Position numbers and translations under genes: made by a program. Under the pieces are notes generated by a model. It did no database searches. It saw nothing but the letters and a program-made list of their open reading frames with translations, and was not told the origin of the DNA. Of a DNA stretch of 64,000 nt, positions 1 through 8,434 are shown one piece after another. How positions within the stretch are numbered: the first letter of the stretch is position 1; every line of letters begins with the position of its first letter. Origin of the DNA: Acuticoccus sediminis (lineage in GTDB: Bacteria; Pseudomonadota; Alphaproteobacteria; Rhizobiales; Amorphaceae); the NCBI RefSeq assembly GCF_003258595.1, contig NZ_QHHQ01000004.1:248001-312000 (forward strand), written 5' to 3'.

Positions 1-343
1 GCATGTCGAGCGGCGTGACGTAGTCCGCATCGTTGTCCTGGATCCGCTGGAGACGGCCGATATGACCGATCGAGCGAAGCGTCGTGCCGCCCAGCTTGCG
101 CACCCGCTCGGCGATCGCGTCGGTCGTGGCGAAGAGCTGACCGGCCTGATCGTCGAACAGGAGGTGATAGTCGCGGAAATGCGGACCGGAGACGTGCCAG
201 TGAAAGTTCTTCGTCTTGAGGGCGAGCGCGAAGATGTCGGCAAGAAGCGCATTGAGCGCGCCCTGGAGGTCTCGCGTCGCGTCGGCGGAGAAGCTGGACG
301 GCGTCGTCAGCGGGGCGGTACGCCGCTGCTGCGGGGTGCTCAT
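1..343 (-). CDS. dps: Dps-family DNA-binding ferritin, 3' end outside window
   Basis: Dps proteins form dodecamers that oxidise and store iron and shield DNA in starvation or peroxide stress. The 114 visible residues carry the complete ferroxidase set with exact Dps spacing: H48, then H60 (11 residues between), D75 (14 between) and E79 (3 between), around the motif NFHWHVSGPHF. The ATG at 343-341 gives a normal Dps N-terminus (MSTPQQRR). The frame runs off the left edge, so the C-terminal third is missing from view. The next gene on the same strand upstream is a small acidic protein 48 bases away. The family call is firm; whether this one binds DNA cannot be told. Confidence 0.93.
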   Translation of the reverse strand, partial: MSTPQQRRTAPLTTPSSFSADATRDLQGALNALLADIFALALKTKNFHWHVSGPHFRDYHLLFDDQAGQLFATTDAIAERVRKLGGTTLRSIGHIGRLQRIQDNDADYVTPLDM

Positions 344-391
344 GGAACTGTCCTCATTGTTGGGCGCCGCAGCTCACGGCGCCGTGGGAGA

Positions 392-559
392 TCAGTGGCC
401 GACCGCGACGGGGTCGCTCGCGGGAAAAGTCTCGTCGAGCGCTTCATCGAGGAGGTCGCTGCTATGCTGGTCTTCGGCTGACGGTGCGGCCGGAGCACGG
501 GCGGGCGGTTCCGGGTTCGAAGACGGACGCGGCACTGCGTGTGGGACCTTGTCGTCCAT
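392..559 (-). CDS. Small acidic protein with LDEALDETFPASDP motif
   Basis: A 55-residue protein starting MDDKVPHAVPRPS and ending in a DLLDEALDETFPASDPVAV tail. Small proteobacterial proteins of unknown function with a closely similar C-terminal DEALEETFPASDP motif are common; no activity is established that I know of. The ATG at 559-557 is chosen over the longer upstream extension because GGGGAG lies just before it and because the upstream residues are arginine-rich and lack conserved character. It lies 48 bases upstream of dps on the same strand, so the two could be co-transcribed. Short length makes this call moderate, but the motif supports it. Confidence 0.68.
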   Translation of the reverse strand: MDDKVPHAVPRPSSNPEPPARAPAAPSAEDQHSSDLLDEALDETFPASDPVAVGH

Positions 560-779
560 GGGAGCCACTCCCCTTTCCGGGCATGAAGTGTCGGTTCCCT
601 GCACCACCGGTTCCACCCGACTGAGATACGGACGAGGCAGCACTGGTCCGAGAACCCGCAAGACGCTCCATCGGGCCGCCCGCATCCGCGAACGCGGCGC
701 CCGATGTTTCATCTACGGGTTATAAATGTTGTCTCCGAGGGGCCGGGACAATCCATACCTGCGTATGTTCCTCGTCCCG

Positions 780-835
780 CCTTGGCCGCAGTCAGCCTTG
801 GCCGCAGTCAGCCTTTGCCGCAGTCAGCCTTTGCC
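780..835. repeat. 16-bp tandem repeat across the btuD stop codon
   Basis: Three full copies of a 16-bp unit (GCAGTCAGCCTTTGCC at 804-819 and 820-835, GCAGTCAGCCTTGGCC at 788-803) plus a partial copy at 780-787. The btuD stop codon (826-824) lies inside the first copy on the minus strand, and every full copy carries the same TGA. The period is not a multiple of three, so this is a DNA-level duplication of the gene's last bases into its 3' flank rather than a protein repeat. Confidence 0.9.
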
Positions 836-1606
836 GGTCGTCGGCGTCGGCGTCGGCGCCCAGGGCAGGATGTAGCGCTCGTCGCCGACCGCGCCGCGCA
901 CGACGCTGACGCCATAGGCGGCGGCGATCCGCGCGTCGGTCAGCACCGTCTCCGGCGGGCCGTCGGCGGCGACGCCGCCGTCCGACAGCAGGACGACGCG
1001 GTCGCAGAAGCGGGTGGCGAGGGCGAGGTCGTGCAGGACGACGGTGACGGCGGCGCCGCCGCGCGCCGTCCGGCGCAGCAGTTCCATGGCGTGAAGCTGG
1101 TGGAACGGGTCGAGCGCGGTGAGCGGCTCGTCGGCGAAGAGGAACGGCGCCTCCACCGCCAGCGCCCGCGCCAGCAGCACCCGCATGCGTTCGCCGCCCG
1201 ATAGCGCGTCGGCCCGCCGCCCGGCGAGGGCGAGGACGTCCGCCGCCGCCATCGCCCGATCGACGGCAGCGCTCACCGCCCCGGCCCGTTCGCCATGCGG
1301 CAGGCGGCCGAGGGCGACCACCTCGGCCACACGGATCGGCCAGTCGATCGTCGCGCCCTGGGCAAGGTAGGCGACGGTGCGCGCCAGCATGCGCGGCCGC
1401 AGCGCACACAGCGGGCGCCCGTCGATCGCGACCACGCCCCGGGCCGGCCGGGCGAGACCGGCCAGCACCTCCACGAGGGAGGACTTGCCGGCGCCATTCG
1501 GGCCGATCAGCCCGACGAATTCGCCCGGCCGGAGGGTGAGGTTCACGCCGGAGAGGACCGCGCGTCCACCCCTGACGACGTCGACGTCCCGCGCTTCGAG
1601 CGTCAT
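824..1606 (-). CDS. btuD: Cobalamin ABC transporter ATP-binding protein
   Basis: This 260-residue ATPase powers vitamin B12 import through the BtuC channel at the inner membrane. Walker A GPNGAGKS is at 35-42, the Q-loop Gln near 83, the signature LSGGE at 135-139, Walker B FLFADE at 155-160 and the H-loop His at 192. Its ATG overlaps the btuC stop by four bases (ATGA), so it is translationally coupled. It is the last gene of the riboswitch-led operon. The sequence alone fits heme or siderophore (FecE/HmuV) ATPases equally well; the B12 assignment rests on the upstream cobalamin riboswitch and on BtuB and BtuF. Confidence 0.88.
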   Translation of the reverse strand: MTLEARDVDVVRGGRAVLSGVNLTLRPGEFVGLIGPNGAGKSSLVEVLAGLARPARGVVAIDGRPLCALRPRMLARTVAYLAQGATIDWPIRVAEVVALGRLPHGERAGAVSAAVDRAMAAADVLALAGRRADALSGGERMRVLLARALAVEAPFLFADEPLTALDPFHQLHAMELLRRTARGGAAVTVVLHDLALATRFCDRVVLLSDGGVAADGPPETVLTDARIAAAYGVSVVRGAVGDERYILPWAPTPTPTTGKG

Positions 1607-2589
1607 GCCGGTCTCCGGAGGCGCAGGATGAGGGCCAGCAGGAACGGCGCGCCGATGAGCGCCGTCACCACGCCGAGCTTCAGCTCCGGACGCATCGGGA
1701 GGAGGCGCACGGCGATGTCGGCCCCCACGGTGAGCGCGGCGCCTGCGAGGCCGCTGACGAGGAGGAGCCGGCCCGGACGATGCCCCACCAGCGGCCGCAT
1801 CACGTGCGGCGCCACCAGCCCGACGAAGCCGATGGCGCCGGAGACCGCCACCGCGCTCCCCACGGCCAGCGCCGCGCCGGCGATGACCTTGAGCCGCAGC
1901 GACCGCATCCGAAAGCCGAGGCTCTCGGCCGTCGCCTCACCGAGGGTGAGCGCGTCGAGCCCGGAGGCGGCGCGCATCGTCACGAACCAGCCGGCCGCCA
2001 TCAGCGGAGCCGCTAGCGCGACATGCTGCCAGCTCCGGTCCGCGAGCGAACCCATCAGCCAGTAGATGATTTCGAGCGCTGCGTAGGGATTGGGCGACAG
2101 GTTGAGCGCCAGCGAGGTCAGCGCGCCGCAGAGGCTGGACAGCGCGACGCCGGCCAGGATCAGCCCGGTGGTCCCGGTCCGCCGCCCGGCGAGGGCGTAG
2201 ATGGCGAGCGTGCCGAGAAAGGCGCCGCCGATGCCGCCCAGCGGGAGCGCCAGCGCGAAGGTGGCCGCGAGTCCGGAGTAGAACGTCGCCACGGCCCCGA
2301 GTGCCGCGGCGGCCGAGACGCCGATGATACCGGGATCGGCGAGCGGGTTGCGCAGCAGCCCCTGCATCGCCGCACCGACGATGCCGAGGCTGAAGCCGAC
2401 CAGAACGCCCATCACCGCGCGCGGCAGGCGCAGCTCGACGAGGACGATCCGGCCGAGGCTCTCCCGCCCGGCGAACCAGTCGCCGAACGCCGCCCCGATA
2501 TCGAGCGAGGCATAGCCCACCGCCGTGGAGAGCGCGGCGAGCGCCAGCGTCAGGCCGGCCAGCCCGGCGAGGAGGCCCCTCCCCGTCAT
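1603..2589 (-). CDS. btuC: Cobalamin ABC transporter permease
   Basis: A 328-residue FecCD-family permease with about ten hydrophobic segments, the normal BtuC size, forming the inner-membrane path for B12. The family signatures PLADPGIIGVSAAAALGA and the later GFVGLVAPHVMR are present. The start MTGRGLLAGLAGL (ATG 2589-2587) overlaps the btuF stop as ATGA. A longer open frame continues upstream, but it runs antiparallel-coded arginine- and glycine-rich residues inside btuF and is a shadow. It sits between the binding protein and the ATPase, as expected for a complete importer. Confidence 0.9.
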   Translation of the reverse strand: MTGRGLLAGLAGLTLALAALSTAVGYASLDIGAAFGDWFAGRESLGRIVLVELRLPRAVMGVLVGFSLGIVGAAMQGLLRNPLADPGIIGVSAAAALGAVATFYSGLAATFALALPLGGIGGAFLGTLAIYALAGRRTGTTGLILAGVALSSLCGALTSLALNLSPNPYAALEIIYWLMGSLADRSWQHVALAAPLMAAGWFVTMRAASGLDALTLGEATAESLGFRMRSLRLKVIAGAALAVGSAVAVSGAIGFVGLVAPHVMRPLVGHRPGRLLLVSGLAGAALTVGADIAVRLLPMRPELKLGVVTALIGAPFLLALILRLRRPA

Positions 2590-3446
2590 CGGACCGCCCT
2601 CATGGCCCGCGCGCGGCGGGCCGCCTCGGCGAGGATCGTCACCACGTCCCCCATCTGCGGGCCGGCGCAGGTCCAGAGGCGCGCGGGGACCCTCGCCGTC
2701 ACGATCCGCCGCTGCATGTCGCGCAGCGCCGGATGGCGCAGGATGTCGGTCGCGAGGGACGGCAGCGCCTCGGGCTCGGCGTCCACGATGAGGACGTCGA
2801 CGTCGCCGAGGATGACCGTCTCCAGCGGCACCGCGCCGTAACCGGAGACGCCGAGGTCCTGCGCGGAGTTGTCGAGGCCGGCGCGGGCGATGAGCTCTCC
2901 GGCGATGGAGTGCGCGCCGGCGGTGAAGCCGTTCGGGTTGAGGACCAGGGCGCGGGGGCGCCCGATATCCGCCTGGAGCGGCGCCATGGCCTCGTCCATC
3001 TCGCCGACCAGCGCCGCCCCGCGCTCCGGCACGCCGAGGCGGTCGGCGAGGTCGAGGATCGACCGGCGCGCCTCGTCGAGCGTCGCCGGCACGTCCATGA
3101 CGAAGACGTCGACGCCGATGCGCTCCAGGAACGACACCGCCGCCTGCGCGGTGTAGCGCCCGGCGACGACGAGGTCCGGGTCGAAGGCGACCGCCTCCTC
3201 CGCGAGGCCGTGGTTGGCGGGGATCGCGGCCGCCTTCGCGGCGACAGTGGAAGCGGCGTGGTCCTTCCCGAACCATGTGACCGAGGCGACCTCGTCCGGC
3301 ACCAGTCGCATCAGCAGCTCGTCGGCGCAAAGGTTCAGCGACACGATCCGGCGCCCGCCCTCCGCCGCGTCCACCGCCTCGTCGGACCGCGCCCCGTGGG
3401 GCAGCGCCAGGGCGCAGAGGACGGCGATGGCGAGCGGGCGGCGCAT
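2586..3446 (-). CDS. btuF: Periplasmic cobalamin-binding protein
   Basis: A 286-residue class III solute-binding protein (BtuF/FepB fold) that delivers B12 to BtuCD. It has an N-terminal secretion signal (MRRPLAIAVLCALALPHGA) followed by RRIVSLNLCADELLMRLVP, the usual first strand of this family, and AFDPDLVVAGRY typical of its lobe. The ATG at 3446-3444 shares one base with the btuB stop (TGATG). The open frame extends further upstream inside btuB but lacks a signal there, so this start is preferred. The operon context, not the protein alone, identifies the ligand. Confidence 0.87.
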   Translation of the reverse strand: MRRPLAIAVLCALALPHGARSDEAVDAAEGGRRIVSLNLCADELLMRLVPDEVASVTWFGKDHAASTVAAKAAAIPANHGLAEEAVAFDPDLVVAGRYTAQAAVSFLERIGVDVFVMDVPATLDEARRSILDLADRLGVPERGAALVGEMDEAMAPLQADIGRPRALVLNPNGFTAGAHSIAGELIARAGLDNSAQDLGVSGYGAVPLETVILGDVDVLIVDAEPEALPSLATDILRHPALRDMQRRIVTARVPARLWTCAGPQMGDVVTILAEAARRARAMRAVR

Positions 3447-5377
3447 CAGAACGAGAGCCTCAGGCCGGCGACGGCGCTGAAGCCGGGGCTGCCGTAGCCG
3501 TATGCCTGCTCGTAGCGGGTGTTGAAGAGGTTCTCGACACGGCCATAGACCTGCGCGTTCTCGTTGATGTCCCACGACGCGGCCGCGTTGACGACGACAT
3601 AGGGGTCGAGGTCGACGACCCGCGTCGAGTAATCGGCATTGTAGAACAGGTCCGTCTGCTCACCGGTGTAGAGAAGCTCGATGTTCACGTTCGCCCGCTC
3701 CTGCCAGAAGCGGTAGTTCGCGTCGAGGCTCGCCTGATGCATCGGCCGGCGCGTCAGGCGCACACCGCGCGCGTCCTCGCCGTCGGTGTAGGTGTAGCTC
3801 CCCCGGAGCGTGAGTCCCTCGACGGGCGTCGCGGCGACCGCGAGCTCCACGCCGTGGATCTCGGAGGTGCCGGCGACGTTCACCGACGTCTCGCCGCTCC
3901 CCTGGATGAGGTCGGTGATGCGCTGGTTGAAGTAGGTCGCCTGGACCATCAGCCGCTCGCGCCAGAGCCACTGGTCGATGCCGACGTCCCAGCCGGCCGC
4001 CTCCTCCGGCTTCAGGTCGGGGTTGCCGTGGTAGGTATCGGTGTAGCCGTAGAGCTCGAAGAGCGTCGGGTTCTTGACGCCGGTGCCGTAGCTCGCCCGC
4101 AGTTTCGTGCCGGTCTCGTCTATGTTGTAGGCGGCGGTGAGGCGGTAGGTGGTGGCGTCGTCGAACAGCTCGTTGACGTCGTGGCGCAGGCTCCCGGTCA
4201 GGAACAGCCGGTCCCAGACGCCGAGGCGGTACTGGCCTACCACGCTCGTCTCGCCGACGGACCGGTCGAACGTGGAGTAGCCGTCCACCTCCGCCGCGTC
4301 GATCTGGTGCTCCAGGCGGAACGTGAGATCGTGCGTGGCCGACGCGGCCGGCGTCTCGAGCGAGAGGTCCGACTGGTAGTCGAACTTGGTGCGGGTGCCG
4401 AGGTAGGAACTCGTGACGATGCCGCCGTCCAGATAGTCGTTGTCGAACCGGGAGCGGGCGACGCCCGCGGTGTGGCGCCAGCGTCCGTCCCAGAGGTCGA
4501 GCCGGGCCTGGGCGCGGCCGAAGAGCTGCAGGCCCTCCGAGCTTCCGTCCCCGTCCACCGGGCCGATCCCGCCGATGAAGTCGTCGCTCTCGGCGCTGTA
4601 GGAGGTGAGCCTGCCGACGGCGTCGAACCGCAGCGCCTCGATGGGCTGGAAGCCGATCTTGCCGAAGGCGGTGACGTTCTCGTAGCCGTCCTTCTCGTGG
4701 TTGCCTTTCCACTCGGCGGCGCTGGAGAAGCCCTCCGTGCGGAGCCCGCCGAACGAGGCGAAGTAGTCGAACTTGCCGACGCTGCCGCCGGCCGAGAGCC
4801 CGCCGGAGGCGGTTGCGCGCGTCCCCCCCTCGAAGAAGCCGGATGCCGTCGGGGTCCCGTCGGCGCGCCGGGTGACGATGTTGACGACGCCGCCGATGGC
4901 GTCCGACCCGTAGAGCGCGCTTTGCGGACCGCGCAGGACCTCGATGCGGGCGACGCCCTGCGTGAGGAGGTGCGCGAAATCGAACTCCGACCCGCCCGAC
5001 GGATCGTTGACCTCGATGCCGTCGATCATGACGAGGGTCTGGTTGCTCTCCGCGCCGCGGATCCTGAGCTGCGTCTGGTTGCCGACGACGCCGGTGCGGT
5101 TGACGGTAACGCCCGGGACCGTGCGCAGGACGTCGGCGACGACGCGGACCTTGCGGTCCTCCAGCTCCGTCTCGTCGATGATGGTGACGGCGCTGCCGAC
5201 GGCGCGCTCGGCGGTCGGGGTGAGGTTCGACGTCACGACGATCTCCTCGAGGGAGATCACGCCGGACGTTCCGTCCTGAGCATAAGCGGGGGCATGGGCC
5301 GGGATGGCGGCGAGCGCGGCGGCGCAGGCAAGCGGGAGAGCGAATCGGCTGGAACAACCGAAGACGGGTTGGCGCAT
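3446..5377 (-). CDS. btuB: TonB-dependent vitamin B12 outer-membrane receptor
   Basis: A 643-residue beta-barrel receptor that takes cobalamin across the outer membrane using TonB energy. A signal peptide ends near AYAQ, followed by a TonB box (ISLEEIVVTS, about 41-50), the plug domain with GAESNQTLVMIDGIEVND and EVLRGPQSALYGSDAIGGVVNI, and a barrel ending in LRLSF with the terminal aromatic residue needed for barrel assembly. The ATG at 5377-5375 has GAGG just upstream and opens directly into the signal peptide; residues before it are not signal-like. It is the first gene behind the cobalamin riboswitch, so B12 should repress it. Confidence 0.93.
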   Translation of the reverse strand: MRQPVFGCSSRFALPLACAAALAAIPAHAPAYAQDGTSGVISLEEIVVTSNLTPTAERAVGSAVTIIDETELEDRKVRVVADVLRTVPGVTVNRTGVVGNQTQLRIRGAESNQTLVMIDGIEVNDPSGGSEFDFAHLLTQGVARIEVLRGPQSALYGSDAIGGVVNIVTRRADGTPTASGFFEGGTRATASGGLSAGGSVGKFDYFASFGGLRTEGFSSAAEWKGNHEKDGYENVTAFGKIGFQPIEALRFDAVGRLTSYSAESDDFIGGIGPVDGDGSSEGLQLFGRAQARLDLWDGRWRHTAGVARSRFDNDYLDGGIVTSSYLGTRTKFDYQSDLSLETPAASATHDLTFRLEHQIDAAEVDGYSTFDRSVGETSVVGQYRLGVWDRLFLTGSLRHDVNELFDDATTYRLTAAYNIDETGTKLRASYGTGVKNPTLFELYGYTDTYHGNPDLKPEEAAGWDVGIDQWLWRERLMVQATYFNQRITDLIQGSGETSVNVAGTSEIHGVELAVAATPVEGLTLRGSYTYTDGEDARGVRLTRRPMHQASLDANYRFWQERANVNIELLYTGEQTDLFYNADYSTRVVDLDPYVVVNAAASWDINENAQVYGRVENLFNTRYEQAYGYGSPGFSAVAGLRLSF

Positions 5378-5511
5378 CGGGACCTCGTGCGGCACGTACC
5401 AAAACGTCACCGCGATCGAAGGCCGTCCGGACCCCGCCGCCTGGCGAACGTCCGCACCGATCATCTCCCGTCGACACACCCCGTCCGACGATCCCGCGCG
5501 TGACCGCTATG

Positions 5512-5680
5512 CGACGGCAGGTCTCCTGGCTCGCGGGTCGTCCGTCTCGCGTCGCCTTCCCAGACCTGACCGGCCCAGTGGCATGTCGACGGAGACGTCA
5601 CCGCTCACAGTTGCGGGGGCAGCCGCAGAGTCCGGCCAAAGCCATCACTGCGTTCCCTTTTGATCCTCGGAAGGAACCGT
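5512..5680 (-). promoter_or_regulatory. Cobalamin (adenosylcobalamin-type) riboswitch
   Basis: Read on the minus strand, the stretch carries the cobalamin riboswitch landmarks in order: GGTTCC near 5678, AAAGGGAA near 5658, the B12 box GCTGCCCCCGCAACTGT near 5620, GCCACTG and GGGAAGGC in the middle, and the 3' closing element CAGGAGACCTGCC at about 5527-5515. It precedes btuB by about 134 bases, enough for an expression platform. Binding of cobalamin is expected to reduce expression of btuBFCD. Confidence 0.95.
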
Positions 5681-5797
5681 CGCGCGGAAGGTCACATACT
5701 TGATCCGGGGGCGCAACGATCTGAACGCGTTGCGCAACGGACGTGACACTTCGGCCACGTCCGCCATGGAGGACCGGGCGCCGCCCGGCCATTGCCG

Positions 5798-6868
5798 CTA
5801 TTTGGCGGTGTGGTTCATCCCCTCATGATCCATTCCGCCGTGCTTCATTTCACCGTGCTTCATTTCACCGTGGTTCATGCCGCCGTGACCGCCGCCGGCC
5901 GGCTTGGTGGCGCCGATGGGTGCGACCTCCATCATGAGCTCCACGGGGCCGGCATGCTCGAACCGGAGCGTGATCGGCACCGTTTCGCCGGCCTTGGGCG
6001 CACCGGAGAGGCCCAGCATCATGAGGTGGTAGCCGCCCGGCGCCAGCGTCACGGTCTCGCCTGCCGGTATGACGAGGCCGCCTTCGACCTCCTGCATCGT
6101 CATCACCCCGTTGGTGACCGCCATCTCGTGCACCTCGACGGTCCTGGCGAAGCCGATGGTTCCGCCGAGGAGCGTGTCGTCGGTGTCGCCGGTGTTGGTC
6201 ACGGTGAGGTAGCCGCCGGCGACCGACGCCCCCGGAGGCGGCTGGCGCATCCATACGGTCTCGATGTCGAGCGTCGCGGGCACGGCCGCCGCCTGCTCGC
6301 CGTGAGCATGACCCTGACCATGGCCGTGCGCGGGCGCGGGCGCGTCGGACGCCGCGATGGTGACCGTCGGCGCGGGGTGGTCGATGTCGTGCGCGTCCTC
6401 GCCCGGCGCGGCGACGTTGACCCAGGCGACCTGCCCGTCGGGGCACTCCTGCACGACCTTGAAGGGCAGCACGGTACCGGCCTCGAAGCCCGTGATGCGG
6501 CCGCGGAAGACGAACTCGTCGTAGTACTCGTCCGGCAGATCGCCGCCGCTCCACACCACTTCGGTGACGCCCGACGAGACGTCGCTGCCCCACAGATCGT
6601 AGGTTCTGGCGTAGTCGGACGTCTTCGTCGACAGCGTCCAGCCGGCCTTCGGCATCGGCTTCACGTCGATGAAGCCCTCCGGGATGCGGACGGAGACGGT
6701 GTTGGTGGGCTGGCCGTCGCAGCCGTGCGGAACACGCAGGACCGCCTTGTAGGTCGAGTTGGCCGGCGCTTCGCCGATCTCGAACGTGGCGTGGGAGAGC
6801 GCAGGCAGTGTCGTGGCGAGGAGCGCGGCGAGCGCCGTCGCCCCGCCCAGAATGCGGGTGTTGGACAT
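5798..6868 (-). CDS. YcnI (DUF1775)-PCuAC copper chaperone fusion
   Basis: A 356-residue exported copper-handling protein. After the signal peptide, H26 (ALSHATFEIGE) would become residue 1, the position known to bind copper in YcnI proteins. Residues 26-170 are the DUF1775 domain. A His-rich linker (HGHGQGHAHG, 181-190) leads to a PCuAC domain (about 198-320) with the copper ligands H247-x-M249, M256/M258 and H281-x-M283. The tail (327-353) is a run of Met and His (GGMNHGEMKHGEMKH). AGGAG precedes the ATG at 6868. It likely carries periplasmic copper to cytochrome oxidase or acts in copper defence; which one is not shown. A DUF2946-like gene precedes it. Confidence 0.9.
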   Translation of the reverse strand: MSNTRILGGATALAALLATTLPALSHATFEIGEAPANSTYKAVLRVPHGCDGQPTNTVSVRIPEGFIDVKPMPKAGWTLSTKTSDYARTYDLWGSDVSSGVTEVVWSGGDLPDEYYDEFVFRGRITGFEAGTVLPFKVVQECPDGQVAWVNVAAPGEDAHDIDHPAPTVTIAASDAPAPAHGHGQGHAHGEQAAAVPATLDIETVWMRQPPPGASVAGGYLTVTNTGDTDDTLLGGTIGFARTVEVHEMAVTNGVMTMQEVEGGLVIPAGETVTLAPGGYHLMMLGLSGAPKAGETVPITLRFEHAGPVELMMEVAPIGATKPAGGGHGGMNHGEMKHGEMKHGGMDHEGMNHTAK

Positions 6869-6938
6869 GGTTTTCTCCTGAGGAAACGAGCAATTTGCCG
6901 GACGCCGCGGTGCGGTCCGGACGACGTGCAGTCGTGTC

Positions 6939-7319
6939 TCAGGAGATCGGTGGAGCCCGGATGCGGAAGGCATGCGGCGCGGCCGGTCCCGTGACCGCGG
7001 CGACGAGGCGTGACGGCTGCTGCGTGCCGGGAGCGGCGCGGACGGTCAGCGTCGGCACCGCCTCCGGCATCAAGGCGACGACGGCGGAGAAGCAGCAGCT
7101 CTGGAACCGGGGACCGGTGGTCTTGCCGCCGGCATCCGGCGTGACGGGGCCGGCGCCGTGACAGATCAGCCCCGGCGACAGCACCCCGACGCTGAAGGCC
7201 GGGATCCACACGTTCGCGAACAGCAGGACGGCGCAGAGCGTGACGAGCGGCCGCCGAAGCGCCCGAAACGCCGCCGGGACCGACATCCGGTCCGCCGCTA
7301 TGTCATGCCGCTGCCCCAT
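6939..7319 (-). CDS. DUF2946-like small membrane or exported protein
   Basis: A 126-residue protein with one hydrophobic segment (about 25-45, LVTLCAVLLFANVWIPAF), then an ICHG motif and a CC pair (FQSCCFSAV), the pattern of DUF2946 proteins, many of which lie beside copper chaperones and TonB receptors. Their role is unknown; conserved Cys and His suggest metal contact. It lies 70 bases upstream of the YcnI-PCuAC gene on the same strand, forming a likely two-gene unit. The start is uncertain: ATG 7319 gives the longest form and an alternative Met lies 11 residues in; neither has a strong ribosome site. Confidence 0.62.
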   Translation of the reverse strand: MGQRHDIAADRMSVPAAFRALRRPLVTLCAVLLFANVWIPAFSVGVLSPGLICHGAGPVTPDAGGKTTGPRFQSCCFSAVVALMPEAVPTLTVRAAPGTQQPSRLVAAVTGPAAPHAFRIRAPPIS

Positions 7320-7744
7320 CGCGCGGAACCCCTAACAGCTTTGCTCCGCACTGTCTCCGCTGCGTTCCGACACGCCCTGCCGCCCGTTCACGTTTTTCCC
7401 GCACCGGCCCGGAAGCCCCCTATGGGAGTGGGTCGGCGGACGAAGCGGTGCGAGAGATAGTATGGCCCATCATCGACCCGGCTCACGGGCGCGGAATGGG
7501 TCACGAAGCGCAACCGTCGGCACGAAAAATCACGTCGAAGTTCTAAAATCGATCGAAAATGCTGATTCTGACGCAATAATTTTAAATCGTATGCGCGTGA
7601 TTCACGGTTGTGTCACGCTGCATTGCGCCACCCGGGCCTAACGTTCCCTGGCATTCAGATTGTCCAGATGGAGCGCTGACGATGCGTGTGCCGCCCTCGG
7701 GAGACACCGACTGTCGTCCGACCTCCGACTTGGGAGGACAGGCT
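7320..7744. other. Divergent intergenic region, locally AT-rich
   Basis: No convincing gene. It separates the minus-strand copper unit from the plus-strand LuxR gene, so both promoters should lie here. Bases about 7530-7620 are distinctly AT-rich for this window and include the imperfect dyad GTGATTCACGG followed by GTGTCAC (about 7597-7617), a possible regulator site. GGGAGGA at 7732-7738 is the ribosome site of the LuxR gene. Confidence 0.5.
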
Positions 7745-8434
7745 ATGAACGTGATCCCCTTTCCCCAGAAGGCAGACTTCGTCGCCGTCGCAGTCCCCGG
7801 ATATGATGGTCTCGACGACGGGACCGGCGCGCGCGGCGCCACCGGGCTCGCCCCGGGCACACCGGGCCGATGCGGGTCCATCGTGGCCCGTCTGATGCGC
7901 GGCCTGCTGCAGTGCGACGCGGCGTCGGCACGGCGCCTGATCGCCACCGGCCTCTTCGCCTACGGCGGTCCGGACGGCGTGCGGCCGGTCGGCGCGGCCG
8001 TCGAGCGGCGCCTCGCGGATCTGGCCGAGTCGCAGGCGCGGGGCGTGCGCTGCAACGTCGTGATCGGCGACGTGCAGGCGATGCTGGTGGTCGAGACCTT
8101 TCCCGACCCGGACGGAGCGGAACGGCACGGCCTCATCGTCCGCCCGCTCGTCCCGGCGCCGTGGACCACGGCGGCGCTGATGGACACCTTCTCGGTCACG
8201 CAGCGGGAGGCGGACATCGCCCTCGGCCTCCTCGCCGGCCTGTCGATCAACGCCATCGCGAAACGGTTCGCGCTGCGCTCGACCACGGTACGCCAGTACC
8301 TGAAGTCGATCTACCTGAAGACCGGAACATCGAGCCAGGCGCAGCTCGTCGCCCTCCTGAACGGCGCGTTCGCGGACGCGCGGACCGGCGAATGGCCGGT
8401 GCGCGAGGACGATCTCTCGGAGACCGGCCGGTGA
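7745..8434 (+). CDS. LuxR-type transcriptional regulator
   Basis: A 229-residue regulator. The C-terminal LuxR helix-turn-helix spans about 150-207 (FSVTQREADIALGLLAG, then STTVRQYLKSIYLKTG), with the family's order of conserved positions. Residues 45-140 are a sensor-like region with no motif I recognise; the first 45 are low in conservation. The ATG at 7745 has GGGAGGA seven bases upstream, better than the upstream Met at 7682. The stop overlaps a GTG start of the next gene. The signal sensed and targets are unknown; no luxI-like gene is nearby. Confidence 0.86.
   Translation: MNVIPFPQKADFVAVAVPGYDGLDDGTGARGATGLAPGTPGRCGSIVARLMRGLLQCDAASARRLIATGLFAYGGPDGVRPVGAAVERRLADLAESQARGVRCNVVIGDVQAMLVVETFPDPDGAERHGLIVRPLVPAPWTTAALMDTFSVTQREADIALGLLAGLSINAIAKRFALRSTTVRQYLKSIYLKTGTSSQAQLVALLNGAFADARTGEWPVREDDLSETGR

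Noticed and set aside
780-835. CRISPR-like array
   Set aside because: The copies are directly adjacent with no spacers and only 16 bp long.
824-5377. Heme or siderophore uptake operon
   Set aside because: The component families overlap, but the upstream cobalamin riboswitch makes B12 the better assignment.
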